From Variovorax sp. PCZ-1 (GTDB lineage Bacteria > Pseudomonadota > Gammaproteobacteria > Burkholderiales > Burkholderiaceae_C), in the NCBI RefSeq assembly GCF_018413605.1, contig NZ_JAHCDN010000004.1, forward strand, positions 124,001 to 188,000: 64,000 bases of DNA, in the 5' to 3' direction. A program made the translations under genes and the position numbers. Within the stretch, counting starts at the first letter, position 1; each line of letters starts with the position of its first letter. The notes under the pieces were generated by a model. The model did not search any database and was not told where the DNA came from. It saw only the letters and a program-made list of their open reading frames with translations. Below, in pieces: positions 8,936-17,086 of the stretch.

Positions 8936-9609
8936 TATTTGGCACCTTTCACGGCTTTAGCTTTAACAGCGGGGCTCACAGTGAGGAAGCCGCCTTTAGC
9001 GCCGGGCACCGCACCTTTGATGAGCAGCAATTGACGGGCTTCGTCAATGCGGATCACATCGAGGTTTTGCACGGTTTTGGTCACGTCACCGAGGTGGCCG
9101 GACATGCGCTTGCCTGGGAAGATGCGGCCTGGATCTTGCGCCATACCGATCGAGCCTGGCACGTTGTGCGAACGGCTGTTACCGTGCGACGCGCGCTGCG
9201 AGCTGAAATTGTGACGCTTGATCGTGCCGGTGAAACCTTTACCGATGGAAGTGCCTTGCACATCCACCTGTTGGCCGACTGCAAACACAGCCTGGGCAGC
9301 GATCACAGAGCCGGCTGCGTGAGCAGCTGCGACATCTTGTGCGACGCGGAATTCTTGAATGATTTCACCGGCTTGCACACCTGCTTTGGCCAAGTGGCCA
9401 GCGATGGGCTTGGTCACGCGCGAGGCGCGGCGTTGACCAAATGTGACCTGCAAGGCCACGTAGCCGTCGTTTTCTTGCGATTTGACCTGGCTCACACGGT
9501 TGTTAGACACATCGACCACGGTGACTGGAACAGAATCCCCATCATCCGTGAACACGCGCATCATGCCGACCTTGCGACCCAGCAAACCCAAACGGTTGCT
9601 GTTGCTCAT
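8935..9609 (-). CDS. rplC: 50S ribosomal protein L3
   Basis: 224 residues from an ATG with GGAG 6 nt upstream; a further in-frame extension of 10 codons upstream has no such site. [20 protein letters not shown] and the L3 signature [19 protein letters not shown] with [14 protein letters not shown] are intact. It is the first gene of the operon in this window. Normally rpsJ (S10) directly precedes it; here only about 125 bp separate it from the unrelated dacA gene. Confidence 0.97.
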   Translation of the reverse strand: MSNSNRLGLLGRKVGMMRVFTDDGDSVPVTVVDVSNNRVSQVKSQENDGYVALQVTFGQRRASRVTKPIAGHLAKAGVQAGEIIQEFRVAQDVAAAHAAGSVIAAQAVFAVGQQVDVQGTSIGKGFTGTIKRHNFSSQRASHGNSRSHNVPGSIGMAQDPGRIFPGKRMSGHLGDVTKTVQNLDVIRIDEARQLLLIKGAVPGAKGGFLTVSPAVKAKAVKGAK

Positions 9610-9694
9610 GGTTTTCTCCGTAACTTTCACCACTGCCACTTCAATTGGCGACAGCGACTGAGCAAGCTCAGCGATATGAAAGACTGTTAAAAAT

Positions 9695-9716
9695 CTCTAC
9701 GCGGAAATGCGCAGAG
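9695..9716 (-). promoter_or_regulatory. 5'-leader hairpin of the S10-type ribosomal operon
   Basis: On the minus strand CTCTGCGCATTTCCGCGTAGAG folds into a hairpin directly followed by ATTTTTAAC. It starts at about the transcription start predicted from the promoter at 9723-9751. It may stabilise or attenuate the operon mRNA; the function is inference. Confidence 0.4.
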
Positions 9717-9722
9717 CCTTTG

Positions 9723-9751
9723 ATTATAGCCCGCTTTTACTTTATCCACAA
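9723..9751 (-). promoter_or_regulatory. Promoter of the ribosomal operon
   Basis: On the minus strand, a -35 box TTGTGG (9751-9746), a 17-bp spacer, and a perfect -10 box TATAAT (9728-9723). The -35 box lies within the last codons of dacA. It gives a leader of about 105 nt before rplC. Confidence 0.72.
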
Positions 9752-10924
9752 GCGCACTGCATCCCAAGTCCGGCCAAACCAGCCTGCTTGGTCTACAGAC
9801 TCTAATATGAAGAGGGGCTGCTCGGTGTAAGGCTGGTCGCCGATGCTGATCTTCAAACTGCCAATTTGCTGGCCTTTGTTTAAGGGGGCTAGCAAGGGGT
9901 CAGGCCGTGAAACTTGGGTTTTGATCTTGCTGGCGCTGCCGCTTGGTACAGCCACAATGTAAGCAGTCACTGCGTTTCCAAGCTTGGCTGTGGCTTCTTT
10001 GCCTTTCCAGACAGGAGCATTGATGACGGGCTGATTGGCATCAAACAGTTTCACGGCCTCGAAAGCCGTATAGCCCCAATTGAGCAGTTTTTGGCTCTCG
10101 TTGGCGCGGGCATTTTCGTTGGCCGTGCCGAGCACGACAGACAACAAGCGACGCTGACCAACTCCGGGTAGTTCGCGTTTGGCGGTGGCGATCAGGCAGT
10201 ATCCGGCGGCATCGGTGTGACCGGTTTTGAGGCCATCGACGCTCGGATCGCGGAAAAGCAACAGATTGCGATTGGTGTCGTTGGCGGCTGGGCTGCCTTC
10301 CAGGCGGAATTTCTTGATGGCATAAATCGGCGTGTATTCAGGGAATTCGCGCATCAGACGGGTGGAGAGCAAGGCCAAGTCTCGTGCCGTGGTGGTGTGG
10401 CCGGGGGCAGTCAACCCTTCTGGGTTTTTATAGGCTGTCTTGCTCATGCCCAAGGCTTTGGCCTGCTCGTTCATGAGCTGCACAAAGCGCTCCACGCTGC
10501 CGGCCACGCCTTCGGCCAATGCCACTGTCGCATCGTTGCCGGATTGCACGATCATGCCCTTCAAGAGATCTTCGACCCTCACCTTCATCTTCGGATCGAT
10601 GAACATGCGGCTGCCGGGCATCTTCCAAGCGCGCTCGCTCACAGCGAAGGTTTGATCCAGGGTGATCTTCTTGGCGCGCAGTGCGTCAAACACAATATAT
10701 GCCGTCATCAGCTTGGTGAGGCTGGCGGGCTCGACAGGGCTATCGGCATCTTTTTCGACCAGCACTTGATTGGCCGTCACATCCAGCAAAAGGTACGCAC
10801 GGGCGGCGACTTCAGGGCCTTGAAGCGGTTGCGATTGCGCCGCAAACGGCAGAAATAATGCAAAAAATAAGAAAAAGTGGGTGATCGCCGGCATAAAACC
10901 TGCGCGGAGTGCTATCAAATTCAT
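9737..10924 (-). CDS. dacA: D-alanyl-D-alanine carboxypeptidase (PBP5/6 type)
   Basis: 395 residues with all three penicillin-binding motifs: SLTK (S68-K71), SGN (128-130) and KTG (233-235). A C-terminal beta-domain ends in an amphipathic segment (WFGRTWDAVRLWIK) that anchors such enzymes to the inner membrane. It trims the terminal D-Ala from peptidoglycan pentapeptides in the periplasm. The signal peptide has a hydrophobic run (THFFLFFALFLPFAAQSQ). Its first 14 or so codons, including both candidate ATG starts (residues 1 and 11), come from a copy of repeat R1, so an older start was probably replaced. It is the last gene of a leftward five-gene unit, 15 bp after the hydrolase gene. Confidence 0.94.
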   Translation of the reverse strand: MNLIALRAGFMPAITHFFLFFALFLPFAAQSQPLQGPEVAARAYLLLDVTANQVLVEKDADSPVEPASLTKLMTAYIVFDALRAKKITLDQTFAVSERAWKMPGSRMFIDPKMKVRVEDLLKGMIVQSGNDATVALAEGVAGSVERFVQLMNEQAKALGMSKTAYKNPEGLTAPGHTTTARDLALLSTRLMREFPEYTPIYAIKKFRLEGSPAANDTNRNLLLFRDPSVDGLKTGHTDAAGYCLIATAKRELPGVGQRRLLSVVLGTANENARANESQKLLNWGYTAFEAVKLFDANQPVINAPVWKGKEATAKLGNAVTAYIVAVPSGSASKIKTQVSRPDPLLAPLNKGQQIGSLKISIGDQPYTEQPLFILESVDQAGWFGRTWDAVRLWIK

Positions 10925-10926
10925 AC
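10881..10926 (-). repeat. R1 element, copy 2, forming the 5' end of dacA
   Basis: On the minus strand it reads ATGAATTTGATAGCACTCCG, then CGCAGGTTTTATGCCGGCGA. It is translated as MNLIALRAGFMPAI at the start of the DacA signal peptide, so it supplies the start codon. Confidence 0.8.
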
Positions 10927-10939
10927 TGTGAATTCTAAT

Positions 10940-11566
10940 TCAGGAATTCAAGTGTCTAGCCACTAATCCGCGCAAGAGAGGTAACTGACCGTGAAAGAAA
11001 TGCCCGCCGCCGGGCACGACAGTGACAGGGATCACCTGAGGACGCGCCCAATCCATCACACTCGATAAAGGCACGGTGTCGTCTTGCTCGCCATGAACGA
11101 CCAGCAATTTTTCGTGAAGCTCAGCGGGGATATTGGCAACTGAAAAACGCGAAGCTGCTGTGCCGACCATGACGATTTTTTGCAGATCATGGCTTTGCGC
11201 GGCCTCTGCCAACACTTGAGACGCAACGAATGAGCCGAATGAGAAACCTGCCACCGCCAACGCAGAGCCAGCGGGTGCGAGCTGCTTGATCAGTTCGCGC
11301 AGATCATCCGCTTCGCCACGACCTTCATCATAAGCACCTGCAGATCGGCCAATGCCGCGAAAATTAAATCGCAGCGCCGTCCAGCCAGTTTGTACGAAGG
11401 CACGAGCGAGCGTTTGCACCACCTTGTTATCCATCGTGCCGCCGAAAAGCGGATGCGGATGGCAGATGATGGCGATGCCCTTGCTGTTGCCCTCAGGCAC
11501 ATCACGCAGGGATTCAACCTGTCCCGCGATGCCTTGCAGCATGAGCCGCTCAGTCTGCGAATTCAT
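10940..11566 (-). CDS. Alpha/beta hydrolase (dienelactone-hydrolase-like, COG2945 type)
   Basis: 208 residues. Visible elements are the oxyanion-region phrase IICHPHPLFGGTMDNKVV, LRFNFRGIGRSAGAYDEGRG, the nucleophile elbow GFSFGS with Ser near residue 110, and the acid and base in VHGEQDDTVP and PGGGHFFHG. This is the set seen in the predicted hydrolases of COG2945, whose substrates are unknown. It lies 2 bp after the ferredoxin gene and 15 bp before dacA. It has no signal peptide, so it is cytosolic. Confidence 0.85.
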   Translation of the reverse strand: MNSQTERLMLQGIAGQVESLRDVPEGNSKGIAIICHPHPLFGGTMDNKVVQTLARAFVQTGWTALRFNFRGIGRSAGAYDEGRGEADDLRELIKQLAPAGSALAVAGFSFGSFVASQVLAEAAQSHDLQKIVMVGTAASRFSVANIPAELHEKLLVVHGEQDDTVPLSSVMDWARPQVIPVTVVPGGGHFFHGQLPLLRGLVARHLNS

Positions 11567-11568
11567 GT

Positions 11569-11907
11569 TTACTTACCAACATGGGCGGGCAAGAGCAAGC
11601 GCTCCACCACCTGACCGTTCTTCAAATGCGAATCCACGATCTCATCAATATCGTCGTTGTCCACATAGGTATACCAAACCGCATCGGGATACACCACACA
11701 CACTGGCCCACCAGCGCAGCGATCCAAACAGCCTGCACCATTCACGCGCACTTTACCGGGGCCAGAGAGGCCTGCCGCTTTCACAGCCTGCTTGCAATGC
11801 TTTTGTGCCGCGCTAGCGTTGTGTTCAGCGCAGCTTGGCTCGCCCTCCCGCAGATTCGTGCAAAAGAAAATATGACGTTGAAAATAAGGGGCGGGAGTTT
11901 GTGACAT
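11569..11907 (-). CDS. Thioredoxin-like [2Fe-2S] ferredoxin
   Basis: 112 residues. The fold pattern RHIFFCTNLREGEPSC at the start and VRVNGAGCLDRCAGGPVCVV in the middle give the cysteine set of thioredoxin-like 2Fe-2S ferredoxins (probable ligands C16, C26, C60, C64; C38 and C70 are extra). The C-terminal VWYTYVDNDDIDEIVDSHL is also usual for stand-alone members in betaproteobacteria. The redox partner is unknown. It lies 10 bp after the VanZ-like gene and 2 bp before the hydrolase. Confidence 0.88.
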   Translation of the reverse strand: MSQTPAPYFQRHIFFCTNLREGEPSCAEHNASAAQKHCKQAVKAAGLSGPGKVRVNGAGCLDRCAGGPVCVVYPDAVWYTYVDNDDIDEIVDSHLKNGQVVERLLLPAHVGK

Positions 11908-11917
11908 GCCCGAGATT

Positions 11918-13024
11918 TTATCGGGACAAGCTGTTTTCTCTGCGGCTCAAGGCCATCAGCGCCGCCAGCAAGGCCGCATACGGCCAGAGCCAGCCCAGCC
12001 ATTGCGCCAAACCATGAAAGCGAATAAAGCGCCCCTGCTCCCAGCTTTGCAGCGTCTGCGCGTAATACGGCGTCTCGGGTGCTGAGTTGATCAAACTCAA
12101 TTGCCACACGAGCGCAGCCAGCAGCAGAGCAAGACACAGCTTGCGCGGCAACGCCAGGCACAGAAGCGCCGCTGCAATACCGAGCGCCAGCCCCACTTGA
12201 GAAGCCAAACTGAGCCATCCCCAAGCGTGCTCGGGGCTGTAGCTCAAGGCTGCCGAGAGGCTGCTCGCGGCCATGGCTGTGAGCGCACCACCCACCCAAA
12301 GCAGCGCACGCCGATGCCAGCCAAGCGTCACGGTGTAAGCCAGCAAGCAAGGAATCACAAAGCCCAGTGCCACGCATGTCAGCTCGCCCAAATTCGACAG
12401 TGGCAACAAATATGCGCCAGGCTCGTCAATCAGCTCCGCAAAGGGCGTGCCCTCCACCAGTTCATTTAAGAACTCATGCAGCCTGCGGCGCACTTGGCCA
12501 AGCGCCAGAGGCACGGCAGGAGGAAACAACAAAGCCGCTGGCCAGAGCGCGAGCAGCACCAGCGGCGCGCGCGCATCGCGCACAAACCAGCGCTCACGAA
12601 AACGGCTCCAATGGTCAATTGCACCCATGCGCTCCAGCGCGAGCGCCAGCACCGCACCAGTGAAGGCGCCGCCTGAGTTGAGCAACCAATCGGAGAGCTG
12701 AGGCACGCGTTCAGGCAGATAGGTTTGCAGCGCCTCCAGCGAAGCAGACAGGCCGCTGCATGCAACTACTGCCAGCAAAGCAGGCTGAGGTAACAAGCGC
12801 GTACGCAAAAGCGCGAGCGTGGCTAAGAAGCCCAGAGGCGCATAACCCACAAAATTCGCCACCACGTCAAAACGGCTCCAGTAGCGTGGCCAAGGCGCAT
12901 TCAGGAAGTAAAAGGGATTGATGCCCTGATCGCGCCAGCCTTCAAATGGATACAGCGTGGCATAGATGATGAGCAACGCAAAGATCAGTGTGAGCAGTGT
13001 GGCTGAGCTGCGGTGCGGTTGCAT
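11918..13024 (-). CDS. VanZ-like integral membrane protein
   Basis: 368 residues, dominated by about ten hydrophobic segments. The N-terminal part (IIYATLYPFEGWRDQG near residue 20, then a PRYWSRFDVVANFVGYAPLG segment and LSDWLLNSGGAFTG) matches the VanZ family core of four helices with conserved F-E and D-x-x-x-N residues. The C-terminal half is a further set of hydrophobic helices of unknown role. VanZ confers teicoplanin resistance in enterococci, but function in Gram-negative homologues is not established. The gene is 10 bp from hemJ and in one unit with dacA, a loose cell-envelope link. Confidence 0.8.
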   Translation of the reverse strand: MQPHRSSATLLTLIFALLIIYATLYPFEGWRDQGINPFYFLNAPWPRYWSRFDVVANFVGYAPLGFLATLALLRTRLLPQPALLAVVACSGLSASLEALQTYLPERVPQLSDWLLNSGGAFTGAVLALALERMGAIDHWSRFRERWFVRDARAPLVLLALWPAALLFPPAVPLALGQVRRRLHEFLNELVEGTPFAELIDEPGAYLLPLSNLGELTCVALGFVIPCLLAYTVTLGWHRRALLWVGGALTAMAASSLSAALSYSPEHAWGWLSLASQVGLALGIAAALLCLALPRKLCLALLLAALVWQLSLINSAPETPYYAQTLQSWEQGRFIRFHGLAQWLGWLWPYAALLAALMALSRRENSLSR

Positions 13025-13034
13025 AAGCTCTTGT

Positions 13035-13457
13035 TCAGAAAGGCTTCACAACCACCAAGATCACAGCAACGATCATGATCAACACACTCACTTCATTGAA
13101 CCAGCGATACCAAACATGACTGCGTGTGTTCGCATTGCGCTCAAATTTTTTCAGAATCACGCTGCAGCCGTGGTGATAGCCGATAGCGAGCAGCACCACA
13201 AACAGCTTGGCATGCATCCAGCCCTGCCCGCGCCCAATGCCATAGCCCATCCAGAGCCAAATGCCAAGTGCGAGGGCTGGGATCGCCAGCAACGTCATGA
13301 ATTTGAGCAGCTTGCGCGCCATCAGCAAAAGGCGCTGCTTTTCAGCAACCGAGTCTGCAGACACTTGCGCCAGATTCACGAAGATGCGAGGCAGATAAAA
13401 CAAACCAGCAAACCAGCTGGCCACGAAGACGATATGGAAGGCTTTGACCCAGAGCAT
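13035..13457 (-). CDS. hemJ: HemJ-like protoporphyrinogen oxidase (CopD/UPF0093 family)
   Basis: 140 residues with four hydrophobic helices. The family phrases KAFHIVFVASWFAGLFYLPR with a conserved His, GQGWMHAKLFVVLLAIGYHH with two more His, and a C-terminal RWFNEVSVLIMIVAVILVVV are those of HemJ. HemJ oxidises protoporphyrinogen IX to protoporphyrin IX in the inner membrane, in heme synthesis, in bacteria that lack HemG or HemY. It is the first gene of the leftward five-gene unit. The symbol rests on motif similarity alone. Confidence 0.82.
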   Translation of the reverse strand: MLWVKAFHIVFVASWFAGLFYLPRIFVNLAQVSADSVAEKQRLLLMARKLLKFMTLLAIPALALGIWLWMGYGIGRGQGWMHAKLFVVLLAIGYHHGCSVILKKFERNANTRSHVWYRWFNEVSVLIMIVAVILVVVKPF

Positions 13458-13502
13458 GGGTTCAAGTGTAGGTCAAAAATGTAACTTCTCTGGCGATGTC
13501 AT

Positions 13503-13568
13503 TACTATTTAATTCATAGCACTCTGCGCAGATTTCATGCCGGCGATATGGCTATTTTTCTTAAAACT
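13503..13568 (+). repeat. R1 element, copy 3
   Basis: TACTATTTAATTCATAGCAC, then TCTGCGCAGATTTCATGCCG, then GCGATATGGCTATTTTTCTT. A near full-length copy in forward orientation, lying in the 182-bp gap between hemJ and the Bug gene. Confidence 0.85.
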
Positions 13569-13639
13569 TTTAGCTTATGGCATTCTTAGCCTGTGCTGTG
13601 CGCTGCGCTGCCCAGGCCGCCGACCCTTCGAGAGAAAAC

Positions 13640-14599
13640 TTAAGCCGGCACAACGCCAGCCTTCTTCACCAAAGCACCATAGCGCACCAGCTCTTTCTTG
13701 AAATGTTCAAGTGCAAATTCAGGTGTACTGATGTTGACGATATTGCCTTGCTTGGCCATGGCTTCTTTCACCTCGTCGGTGGCAAACGCCGTTTTGATCG
13801 CGGCATTGATGCGCTGCACCTGCGCTGTGGGCAGGCCTTTGGGGCCGACGCAGGCGATCCAGGCATCGAGCTGGTATTGGGGCACGCCAGCTTCGGTAGA
13901 CGTAGGAATCTCAGGCGCGGCGGGGCTGCGCTGCTGCATGGGGATGCACAGGGCGCGCACCGTGCCAGCTTTGATTTGGCTGAGCGCAGCCGGTAAGGCG
14001 CTCACGCCCCAATCCACTTGGCCGCTCACGATGTCTTGCAGCATGGGGGCGAAGCCACGATAAGGAATGTGGGTGGAGAAGGTGCCAGTCACGTCTTTGA
14101 AATACTCAGGCGCGAGATGCAAGATCGTGCCATTGCCGCTGGAGGCGTAGTTGTATTTGCCGGGGCTCTTCTTGAGCATGGCCACAAACTCGCGCAGATC
14201 GCGTGCAGGGAATTTCGCATTCACGATGAGCACCAGCGGCGTGTAGGCCACGATCGCAATGGGCGTGATGTCAGCGACGGGATCAAAGCTTAAATTTTTC
14301 GTGACGCTGGGGTAGATCACGTGGTTGTTTGAAACGAAGCTCAGCGTGTTGCCATCCGGTGCGGATTTGATGAGGTTTTGCGTGCCAACGATGCCGCCTG
14401 CGCCGGGTTGGTTTTCCACGACCACGCTCGTACCTAACGCCTTACCCAGCTGATTGCTGCTGGCGCGCACGATGCCATCCACGCCAGAGCCAACGCTCAC
14501 GGGTAGGATGAATTTGGTGATGCTGGCTTGAGCAAAACTGTGCAGCGGTAGGCCAACTGCACCAGCAGCTGCCAGGAGGTGGCGACGATTGAGTGTCAT
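13640..14599 (-). CDS. Bug/TctC-type periplasmic substrate-binding protein
   Basis: 319 residues from an ATG with GGAGAC upstream; an upstream in-frame extension is not used. The signal peptide (MTLNRRHLLAAAGAVGLPLH) has twin arginines and may be Tat-type. Mature-protein Bug motifs are VGSGVDGIVRASSNQLGKAL, VENQPGAGGIVGTQNL, YNYASSGNGTILHLAPEYFK and HIPYRGFAPMLQDIVSGQVD. Bug proteins bind carboxylates and similar small molecules. No TctAB membrane genes lie nearby. It is downstream of the CoA transferase on the same strand (76-bp gap holding an R1 copy), so it may deliver that pathway's substrate. Confidence 0.94.
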   Translation of the reverse strand: MTLNRRHLLAAAGAVGLPLHSFAQASITKFILPVSVGSGVDGIVRASSNQLGKALGTSVVVENQPGAGGIVGTQNLIKSAPDGNTLSFVSNNHVIYPSVTKNLSFDPVADITPIAIVAYTPLVLIVNAKFPARDLREFVAMLKKSPGKYNYASSGNGTILHLAPEYFKDVTGTFSTHIPYRGFAPMLQDIVSGQVDWGVSALPAALSQIKAGTVRALCIPMQQRSPAAPEIPTSTEAGVPQYQLDAWIACVGPKGLPTAQVQRINAAIKTAFATDEVKEAMAKQGNIVNISTPEFALEHFKKELVRYGALVKKAGVVPA

Positions 14600-14640
14600 G
14601 GTTGTCTCCAGATGATTATTAACAAGAATTTCAAGTAAAA

Positions 14641-14692
14641 ATGGCAATTAGCCCGCACAGATACTGCGCGAAGTGCTATGTATTTAATAGTA
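14641..14692 (-). repeat. R1 element, copy 4
   Basis: ATTAGCCCGCACAGATACTG, then CGCGAAGTGCTATGTATTTA, then ATAGTAAC: reverse orientation. It abuts and includes the stop region of the CoA-transferase gene, whose last codons lie within the ATAGTAAC end. Confidence 0.8.
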
Positions 14693-15851
14693 ACTTCTGA
14701 GCTTGCTCTTCACTGTATCCCAAGCTCTGCAGCAATTCCATGCTGTGTTCCCCTAGTTTGGGTGGGCTCAAGCGCAGGCCTGGCTGCTTGCCGTGCAGCG
14801 TGAATGGGAAAAGCACGGTGTCAGTGACTTGGCCATTGGGCAAGGTCATGGGTGTGAGGCCGCCCGTGGCTTTGAGGTGTGGGTCGTTCACCAAATCTTC
14901 GGGTCTGCGAATAGGCGCGTAAGGCAGCCCGTTGTCTTCAAAGATTTGCGTGAGCTCGGCAGCGGTGTATTGTTTCAAGCGCTCGCGCAGCACGGGTATG
15001 AGTGTGGGGCGCTCGCGCACGCGATCGTTGTTGGTGGTGTATTTCGCATCCAGTTTGAGATCCGCCAAATTCAACACACGGCAAAACACTTCCCACTGTT
15101 TATCGCTGACGGCGCTCAAGAAAATCTGTTCGCCATTTTTCACCGTGAACACGTCATACACACCCCACGCGCTGATGCGACTGGGCATCGGATCGGCAGG
15201 TACGCCGGTGACGGCGTATTGCAGCATGTGTTGCGCGACCAAGAAAATATTGTTTTCATAAAGCGCGGATTGCACTTTCTGGCCTTTGCCTGTTTGCTCG
15301 CGCTCTTTCAGTGCGGCCATCGCAGCAATACCGCCGAATAGGCCGCCCATGATGTCGTTCACGCTACTGCCTGCGCGCAGCGGCTGACCGACGGGCCCCG
15401 TCATATAAGCCAAACCACCCATCATTTGCACGACTTCATCAAGCGCCGTGCGGTGCTCATACGGGCCGGGCAGAAAGCCGCGCAGCTCAATGTAGATCAA
15501 ACGCGGATTGATTTTTTTCAACGTCTCGTAATCCAGCCCTTGCGCCGCCATCGTCTCGGGGCGAAAGTTATGGCTCACGATGTCTGCGGTGGCGATGAGT
15601 TTGTGCGCCGCTTCAATACCCTCGCGCGTTTTGAGATCGAGGGTGAGGGATTTTTTGTTGCGATTGAAGAGTGGATAAAACCCTGCGCCAGAGCCGAGCA
15701 ACTTGCGGGTGTTATCACCCTTTGGCGGCTCGACCTTGATAACCTCCGCGCCCAGATCAGCCAGCAGCATGCCACAGGTGGGCCCCATCACCATATGGGT
15801 GAATTCGACCATGCGAATACCTTCGTAGGGGAGTTTGTTTGGTGAGGTCAT
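14676..15851 (-). CDS. CaiB/BaiF family CoA transferase (class III)
   Basis: 391 residues, the family norm. The N-terminus has GIRMVEFTHMVMGPTCGMLL and ADLGAEVIKVEPPKGDNTRK. The catalytic Asp is expected in ALDEVVQMMGGLAYMTG, and RAGSSVNDIMGGLFG is the usual segment after it. These enzymes move CoA from one acyl-CoA to a free acid. The gene lies next to an HMG-CoA-lyase-like gene, 213 bp away across an R2 inverted repeat. This suggests activation of a dicarboxylate or branched acid followed by C-C cleavage. The last codons derive from an R1 element. Confidence 0.93.
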   Translation of the reverse strand: MTSPNKLPYEGIRMVEFTHMVMGPTCGMLLADLGAEVIKVEPPKGDNTRKLLGSGAGFYPLFNRNKKSLTLDLKTREGIEAAHKLIATADIVSHNFRPETMAAQGLDYETLKKINPRLIYIELRGFLPGPYEHRTALDEVVQMMGGLAYMTGPVGQPLRAGSSVNDIMGGLFGGIAAMAALKEREQTGKGQKVQSALYENNIFLVAQHMLQYAVTGVPADPMPSRISAWGVYDVFTVKNGEQIFLSAVSDKQWEVFCRVLNLADLKLDAKYTTNNDRVRERPTLIPVLRERLKQYTAAELTQIFEDNGLPYAPIRRPEDLVNDPHLKATGGLTPMTLPNGQVTDTVLFPFTLHGKQPGLRLSPPKLGEHSMELLQSLGYSEEQAQKLLLNT

Positions 15852-15876
15852 AGATTTTTAATACCAATACAAATAC

Positions 15877-16048
15877 CGGACGCAAAGGGCGCAAAAGTTG
15901 CGCAAAAGACGCAAAAAAGAAACCCGGGATTGGATGGCGGTAATCGAAACAAGATGAACATACGGGGTCGAGGTTTGAATTTAATTTTTTTAATTTCTTT
16001 GGTATTTTTTGCGTCTTTTGCGCAACTTTTGCGCCCTTTGCGTCCGGC
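15877..16048. repeat. R2 long inverted repeat, copy 1
   Basis: The left arm at 15877-15918 begins CCGGACGCAAAGGGCGCAAA and continues with AGTTGCGCAAAAGACGCAAA. The right arm at 16005-16048 is its exact complement over more than 40 bases, with a loop of about 86 nt. It is intergenic, between the HMG-CoA-lyase-like and CoA-transferase genes. Confidence 0.9.
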
Positions 16049-16064
16049 TGTTTGAATTGGAATC

Positions 16065-17018
16065 TCAAGCATATGAAAACCCAAGAGGCAGCCCAGCCTC
16101 AGCCGTCATGCCATACAGCGGCTCACCAGGCAAGCCAATCTTCAAAGGCTCACGCGCCAAGATGAGTTTAGAGATATCGATCCCCGTGCGCAGCCCCATG
16201 GCTTCGAACATGAGCACCAAATCTTCTGTCACCACATTGCCAGAAGCACCCGGCGCATGTGGGCAGCCGCCCAAGCCAGCCAAGGAAGAATCAAAAGCGC
16301 GGATGCCTTCTTCGTAAGCGGCCAAGCAATTGGCAATGCCGAGGCCTCGGGTGTTGTGCATATGTGCGGCGCCCACGCGTTCGCGCCCGACGGCTGCGAA
16401 GGCTCTTTTGAAGAGGCGGCGCACTTGCGCGGGATTGGCCATGCCCGTCGTGTCCGCTAAACCCGTTTCATCTGCTCCCGCAGCGATCACATCGCTCACC
16501 AGCGAGATCACATCGTCTTCCGGCACGATGCCTTGCAGTGTGCAGCCAAACGCAACGCTGATACCTGCTTCGATCTGCACGCTCGGCGCAATTTCATTTC
16601 GCAGCGCCACCACATTGCGCACCTCATCGACCATCTGCTCGCGCGTCTTGCGCACATTGGCTTTGCTGTGCGCCTCAGACGCGGAACAAGGCAAGGTGAC
16701 TTTATGTGCGCCAGCTTTCATTGCTGCTTCAGCACCTTTGAGATTCGGCACAAGCGCGGTCACCACCAAGCCCGGCAAAGTCAAAGCATGCGCCACGATC
16801 TCAGCAGCGTCGGCAAGCTGCGGCATCAGCTTAGCTGGCACAAAAGACGTGACCTCGATTTCACGCAGCCCAGCCGCATGCAGAGCAGTCAACCAGTTTT
16901 TTTTGTTTTCCGTGGGCATGGTGCGCGCCACCGATTGCAGACCATCGCGCGGGCCGACTTCGCAGATGTGAATATCTGCCGCCACAAAAGCAGCAGGATT
17001 TGAATATTCTGTTGACAT
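16065..17018 (-). CDS. Hydroxymethylglutaryl-CoA lyase-like enzyme
   Basis: 317 residues. It has the HMGL/DRE-TIM barrel motifs: ICEVGPRDGLQ with the catalytic Arg-Asp near residue 24, DETGLADTTGMANPAQVRRL, HMHNTRGLGIANCLAAYEEG, and the flexible-loop signature LAGLGGCPHAPGASGN with the catalytic Cys. Such enzymes cleave HMG-CoA to acetyl-CoA and acetoacetate; relatives act on other 3-hydroxyacyl-CoA esters such as citramalyl-CoA. With a CaiB-type transferase next door and no leucine-pathway genes in view, a substrate other than HMG-CoA is possible. It is divergent from the IclR regulator across 68 bp. Confidence 0.92.
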   Translation of the reverse strand: MSTEYSNPAAFVAADIHICEVGPRDGLQSVARTMPTENKKNWLTALHAAGLREIEVTSFVPAKLMPQLADAAEIVAHALTLPGLVVTALVPNLKGAEAAMKAGAHKVTLPCSASEAHSKANVRKTREQMVDEVRNVVALRNEIAPSVQIEAGISVAFGCTLQGIVPEDDVISLVSDVIAAGADETGLADTTGMANPAQVRRLFKRAFAAVGRERVGAAHMHNTRGLGIANCLAAYEEGIRAFDSSLAGLGGCPHAPGASGNVVTEDLVLMFEAMGLRTGIDISKLILAREPLKIGLPGEPLYGMTAEAGLPLGFSYA

Positions 17019-17030
17019 GTTCTATCTTAT

Positions 17031-17070
17031 GAAATATAGTATCAATAGTTAGAATTTAATCATATATTTC
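17031..17070. promoter_or_regulatory. Possible operator between the lyase and IclR genes
   Basis: GAAATATA at 17031-17038 and its complement TATATTTC at 17063-17070 frame an AT-rich 24-bp centre in the divergent promoter region. This is a candidate IclR site by position only. Confidence 0.3.
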
Positions 17071-17086
17071 TGCCCTGTGTCAAGCC

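Noticed and set aside
15877-16048. R2 repeats as a CRISPR array
   Set aside because: Each locus is one inverted repeat, not direct repeats with unique spacers, and no cas genes are present.
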